From assembly GCF_013359935.1 (NCBI RefSeq), contig NZ_JABMCB010000166.1, positions 1 to 64,000 of the forward strand: 64,000 nucleotides of DNA. The letters run 5' to 3'. This DNA is from Paenibacillus xylanilyticus (GTDB lineage Bacteria > Bacillota > Bacilli > Paenibacillales > Paenibacillaceae). A program made the translations under genes and the position numbers. Numbering within the stretch: the stretch's first letter is position 1; every line of letters starts with the position of its first letter. The notes below the pieces were generated by a model, which saw nothing but the letters and a program-made list of their open reading frames with translations, was not told where the DNA came from and ran no database searches. Positions 61,428-64,000 of this stretch are shown piece after piece.

Positions 61428-62267
61428 ATGGAAAACAAAGTCTGGTTCATTACAGGAGCCTCTCGCGGATTAGGGCGCATTTGGGCGGAGGTCGCACTCT
61501 CTCGCGGGGATAAGGTTGCCGCGACCGCTCGAACACCCGAAAACATCGCCGAACTTAAGGAACGTTTTGGAGACGCTGTTCTCCCCCTAGCGCTCGATGT
61601 AACAGATTCCCAGCAGGTCGAGCATGCCGTTCAGCAGGCTCATGCGCATTTCGGCAGGCTGGACGTCATCCTAAACAATGCCGGTTACACACTGGTTGGC
61701 ACGACTGAGGAGGCTGAGGAATCCGACGTCCGCGAACTATTTGACGCCAATTACTTTGGTACGCTTCGTGTCATCCAAGCTGCCCTGCCTCTGCTTCGAC
61801 AACAGGGCAGCGGGCACATTCTTGGCGTCTCAAGTGCCATGGGGATTGTTGCGGCGCCGCTCATCGGCTTCTATTGCGCGTCCAAATGGGCAGTCGAAGC
61901 ATTGCACGATAGCCTCGCTCAAGAGGTTAAAAGCTTCGGCATTAAGGTCACGTTGCTCGAGCCGGGCGCCTTTGCAACTGACTTTGGAAGCCCCCTGTCC
62001 ATGAAGACATCACAGGGATTGGAAGTCTACGCTGAACTTCGAAATCAGGTGTCCGTTCGTTTATCGACAGAAGAACGAGGCGATCCGAATGCGACGGCCG
62101 AAGCGATTCTTCAAATCATAGACGCCGAGGACCCACCTCTGCGGTTTGCGGTCGGCTCGGGGGTCTTGCCTTTGGTGCGCGGAGTCTATGCCGATCGTAT
62201 AGCCACTTGGGAGACATGGGAAGCTGTTTCGAACGGAGCGCAAGGATCGCCGATAAGCCACCGTTAG
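61428..62267 (+). CDS. Short-chain dehydrogenase/reductase (SDR)
   Basis: 279 residues from ATG 61428 with GGAGGA upstream. Classical SDR: TGASRGLGRIWAEVALSRGD cofactor site, DVTDSQQV, NNAGYTLVG, SSAMGIVAAPLIGFYCASKW with the Tyr-x-x-x-Lys pair. The C-terminal part matches the YueD/DltE-like group of oxidoreductases. Substrate unknown. The G+C content is visibly higher than in the flanking LysR and Nudix genes. Confidence 0.92.
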   Translation: MENKVWFITGASRGLGRIWAEVALSRGDKVAATARTPENIAELKERFGDAVLPLALDVTDSQQVEHAVQQAHAHFGRLDVILNNAGYTLVGTTEEAEESDVRELFDANYFGTLRVIQAALPLLRQQGSGHILGVSSAMGIVAAPLIGFYCASKWAVEALHDSLAQEVKSFGIKVTLLEPGAFATDFGSPLSMKTSQGLEVYAELRNQVSVRLSTEERGDPNATAEAILQIIDAEDPPLRFAVGSGVLPLVRGVYADRIATWETWEAVSNGAQGSPISHR

Positions 62268-62292
62268 ATTTGGAATTAGCAAAAGGTAAAGA

Positions 62293-62337
62293 AACAGGGG
62301 GCAGCTGCCAACAAGGCAGTCTGTCCCTTGTTTTTTT
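62293..62337 (+). terminator. Terminator after the SDR gene
   Basis: AACAGGGGGCAG, inner CTGCC/GGCAG, TCTGTCCCTTGTT and a seven-T run. Confidence 0.88.
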
Positions 62338-62392
62338 GCTAAGCTTCCAACTGAGCCGATACGTAGACTTCAATTAACTGTTCTGCCCGTTA

Positions 62393-62469
62393 GTAGAATA
62401 AAGGCAGCCGATCATGTTGATCTGCTGCCTCCTTTGGTTTTATTGAGCTATCGTTTCCCGTTAGCTTAA
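62393..62469 (+). repeat. 3'-end hairpin repeat, copy 10
   Basis: CTGCCCGTTAGTAGAATAAA start, stem GGCAGCCGATCA/TGATCTGCTGCC, tail TATTGAGCTATCGTTTCCCG, then TTAGCTTAA. Ends five bases from the Nudix stop codon. Confidence 0.88.
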
Positions 62470-62473
62470 CATT

Positions 62474-62944
62474 TTATCCGATATTGTCTACTTCAATTTC
62501 GTAGTTTAATGTACTTTCCCACCATATAGTTCTGTCACCGTTTACTAGTTGCGAAATCAGTTTCCGAAAAGGATAGGGTTGTAGGTTGTGTTTAGCAAGA
62601 TCATTTACTGACGCCCAAAAAAATTCAATATGAGCCTCACAAGATACAGGAGATTTTAACACATCCAGCTCAGCTACTATCACTTTGAAAGCTTGGTTAA
62701 TCTCGCAGTGTAACTCTTTATTTTTTTCCCACTTATGTTCTACCAAACCCAGATAGCCATCGATGTAACAGGATAAACCAAGTTCCTCTTCTATTTCCCT
62801 TTTCAGGGCTTCGGGGGCGCTTTCACAAAATTCAATATGGCCTCCTGGCAAAAAAGTATTTTTATGTCCAATTGCATGAGCCAGCAAAACCTTGTCATTG
62901 TTGATAATAATCCCCCTTGCCAGATGATGAAAATTTGAAGCCAT
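62474..62944 (-). CDS. Nudix hydrolase
   Basis: 156 residues from ATG 62944, eight bases after GGGAG. The Nudix box is nearly perfect: GGHIEFCESAPEALKREIEE followed by ELG, with the metal-binding glutamates. NFHHLARGIIINNDKVLLAH is the first strand. It hydrolyses a nucleoside-diphosphate-linked compound that cannot be specified. Single-gene unit between two repeats. Confidence 0.92.
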   Translation of the reverse strand: MASNFHHLARGIIINNDKVLLAHAIGHKNTFLPGGHIEFCESAPEALKREIEEELGLSCYIDGYLGLVEHKWEKNKELHCEINQAFKVIVAELDVLKSPVSCEAHIEFFWASVNDLAKHNLQPYPFRKLISQLVNGDRTIWWESTLNYEIEVDNIG

Positions 62945-62992
62945 TCGTTTTACTCCCAACTTTTATGGTATATATATCAATTCGACCTTCTG

Positions 62993-63017
62993 TTCAACTA
63001 ACCTGCCGGATAGCTTA
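62993..63017 (+). repeat. Short (solo) form of the 3'-end repeat, copy 11
   Basis: TTCAACTAACCTGCCGGATA then GCTTAC. It has the outer TTCAACTAAC and the TAGCTTA end but no hairpin body. It is 20 bases past the end of the DUF1361 gene. Confidence 0.65.
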
Positions 63018-63037
63018 CATGAATCAACGAGCAATGT

Positions 63038-63758
63038 TCATTCGTTACTAGACCTTGCAGTCAGCAAGGATACAATAACGTATGCAAATATTTGAATCAA
63101 AAATATGATGGCCACAAATTCAATAATAATGTTGTTCCCTGCAATGAAATCATTCACTATATCCGTAATAATTTGCCAAGGCTTGGACAATACATCCCAC
63201 AAATTCCACCGATTAAATCTCCCAATGTAATACGACAAAACTACTCAACAGTAAAATAACGCCTATAACCATCATGATAATGTACTTACTGACTAATTTG
63301 TTTAACGCTCCGTGTATATGTATGATCGAGCACGTCGAGAGAAGTAAGCCTAGTATGGCTACGACGAACGTTAGGGTGAGGTTATACCAAAAATCAATAT
63401 TGATCCAGAATTGGGTTTCTCCTTGAGTATCGAAATATCTGAATGAATGCAGGATTTCAGTAAAAAGATAGGCCGAATTGGGCAGAAAAAAAAGCCAAAC
63501 CGTACTCATCGGCACCATCCAGATCAAACTCATTTTTGTTACTTTCTTATTGAATGTGTATCTAATACATGATGATATGATATATGATACCCATGCCAGG
63601 AACATATCCCAGGTTAAGAATTGATACATATTCGTATCTGATTTGATACGTAAATACATCGCAACACCTAAACAACATAACGTAACCACAAGCAAGGTTA
63701 AAATAAAGCGAAAATCTTTAACAGGATGTTTGTTATCATTCATTTCGTTGCTTCCCAT
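63038..63758 (-). pseudogene. DUF1361 membrane protein, frameshifted
   Basis: The first frame (start ATG 63758, or 63743) gives about 181 residues with five membrane segments and the DUF1361 motifs YQFLTWDMFLAWVSYIIS and FLPNSAYLFTEILH. It ends at 63213 in SSFVVLHWEI. The family normally continues with a ...YIGRFxRWNSWD block, and exactly that block (SYYIGRFNRWNLWDVLSKPW) is in the next frame, running to 63038. Removing one T from the T4 run (63237-63240 on the plus strand, as A) joins them. As sequenced, it encodes a truncated protein. Function of DUF1361 is unknown. Confidence 0.75.
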
Positions 63759-63882
63759 TCCCTTTCCCTGGGGATTTACAAATGTCTTGTTGCATTCTCT
63801 ATTATATCCGAGGTTCGTAGCGATGTTTCCATGAGCAGTCATTAGCATTAGCATTTAAATATCCAAATTATAACATTTGTTT

Positions 63883-63910
63883 ATTCAACTAACCTGCCCG
63901 TTAGCTTAAT
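63883..63910 (+). repeat. Short (solo) form of the 3'-end repeat, copy 12
   Basis: ATTCAACTAACCTGCCCGTT then AGCTTAAT. A clean inverted repeat AACTAAC/GTTAGCTT without the hairpin body. The stop codon of the gene at the right edge (TAA, 63901-63903) lies inside it. Confidence 0.75.
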
Positions 63911-64000
63911 AAATACAACAAACCAGCAACTGCAAACGAGCAGACACCTGCTAAAGCAGACCATGCAGCAACTTTCTTCTTTACTTTACGGTCTTCCTTA
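63901..64000 (-). CDS. C-terminal end of a membrane-anchored protein (partial)
   Basis: The minus-strand frame reads KEDRKVKKKVAAWSALAGVC and continues SFAVAGLLYLLS to TAA at 63901. A basic stretch followed by a hydrophobic helix of ~20 residues suggests a C-terminal anchor. The start is off the right edge. The final codons are built from repeat copy 12. Too little is visible to name it. Confidence 0.55.
   Translation of the reverse strand, partial: KEDRKVKKKVAAWSALAGVCSFAVAGLLYLLS

Noticed and set aside
36991-63910. A classical integron cassette array with attC sites
   Set aside because: The conserved ends (GTTAGTT/AACTAAC) do not fit the attC core GTTRRRY/RYYYAAC at all positions, several units have their own divergent promoters, and no integrase is visible. 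Only the cassette-like layout is retained as a finding.

Overview
The window looks like a chromosomal segment of a Paenibacillus or a close spore-forming Bacillota relative. The evidence is a recognisable GerE, a YhcN/YlaJ-type spore lipoprotein, CgeB-family spore-maturation proteins, a YvgK-type molybdate regulator, strong AGGAGG ribosome binding sites and extended -10 promoters. No rRNA, tRNA, CRISPR array, transposase or integrase was seen.

Region 1 (1-4742 and 15.6-30.0 kb) is a surface-glycan locus. It starts with the end of a collagen-like repeat protein. It then has GT2 and GT4 glycosyltransferases, a DegT-type sugar aminotransferase with a NeuD-like acyltransferase, a CapE/CapF/CapG-like trio for a UDP-L-FucNAc-type sugar, another SDR, two CgeB paralogues, a very basic protein and three small helical proteins. 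I infer a spore-surface (crust or exosporium) glycosylation system. Several members share two appended modules, a Lys/Arg-rich tail and a Gly-every-fourth-residue repeat.

Region 2 (5.0-15.4 kb) interrupts that locus. It has a murR/rpiR-nagB-nagA operon for amino-sugar catabolism, two small decayed loci, gerE, a spore lipoprotein and a Gld-type ABC exporter with a DUF4340 partner. It is bracketed by two inverted, partly diverged copies of a ~100-bp leader-like element.

Region 3 (30-37 kb) is metabolic transport: a polar amino acid (cystine-type) ABC importer, and modAB with a divergent YvgK-like regulator.

Region 4 (37-64 kb) is accessory. It has a solute-binding protein divergent from a two-component system whose kinase carries an unusual C-terminal extracytoplasmic domain. 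It also has an azoreductase, an ECF sigma/anti-sigma pair, a YcbLMNO-like two-component/ABC module, and many unrelated single genes: an Ere-like esterase, DJ-1/PfpI, WYL, LRR, two MDR oxidoreductases, nitronate monooxygenase, SDR, Nudix and DUF1361. Nearly every unit here ends in a copy of one ~85-bp hairpin repeat, always in the same orientation and usually touching the stop codon of a minus-strand gene. The repeat is absent from the first 36 kb. This cassette-like layout is the most interesting feature of the window.

Four genes (a retropepsin-like protease, a CapE-like dehydratase, an azoreductase and a DUF1361 protein) are broken by single-base indels, mostly in short homopolymers, and one more by an in-frame stop. 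The indels may be sequencing errors rather than real decay.
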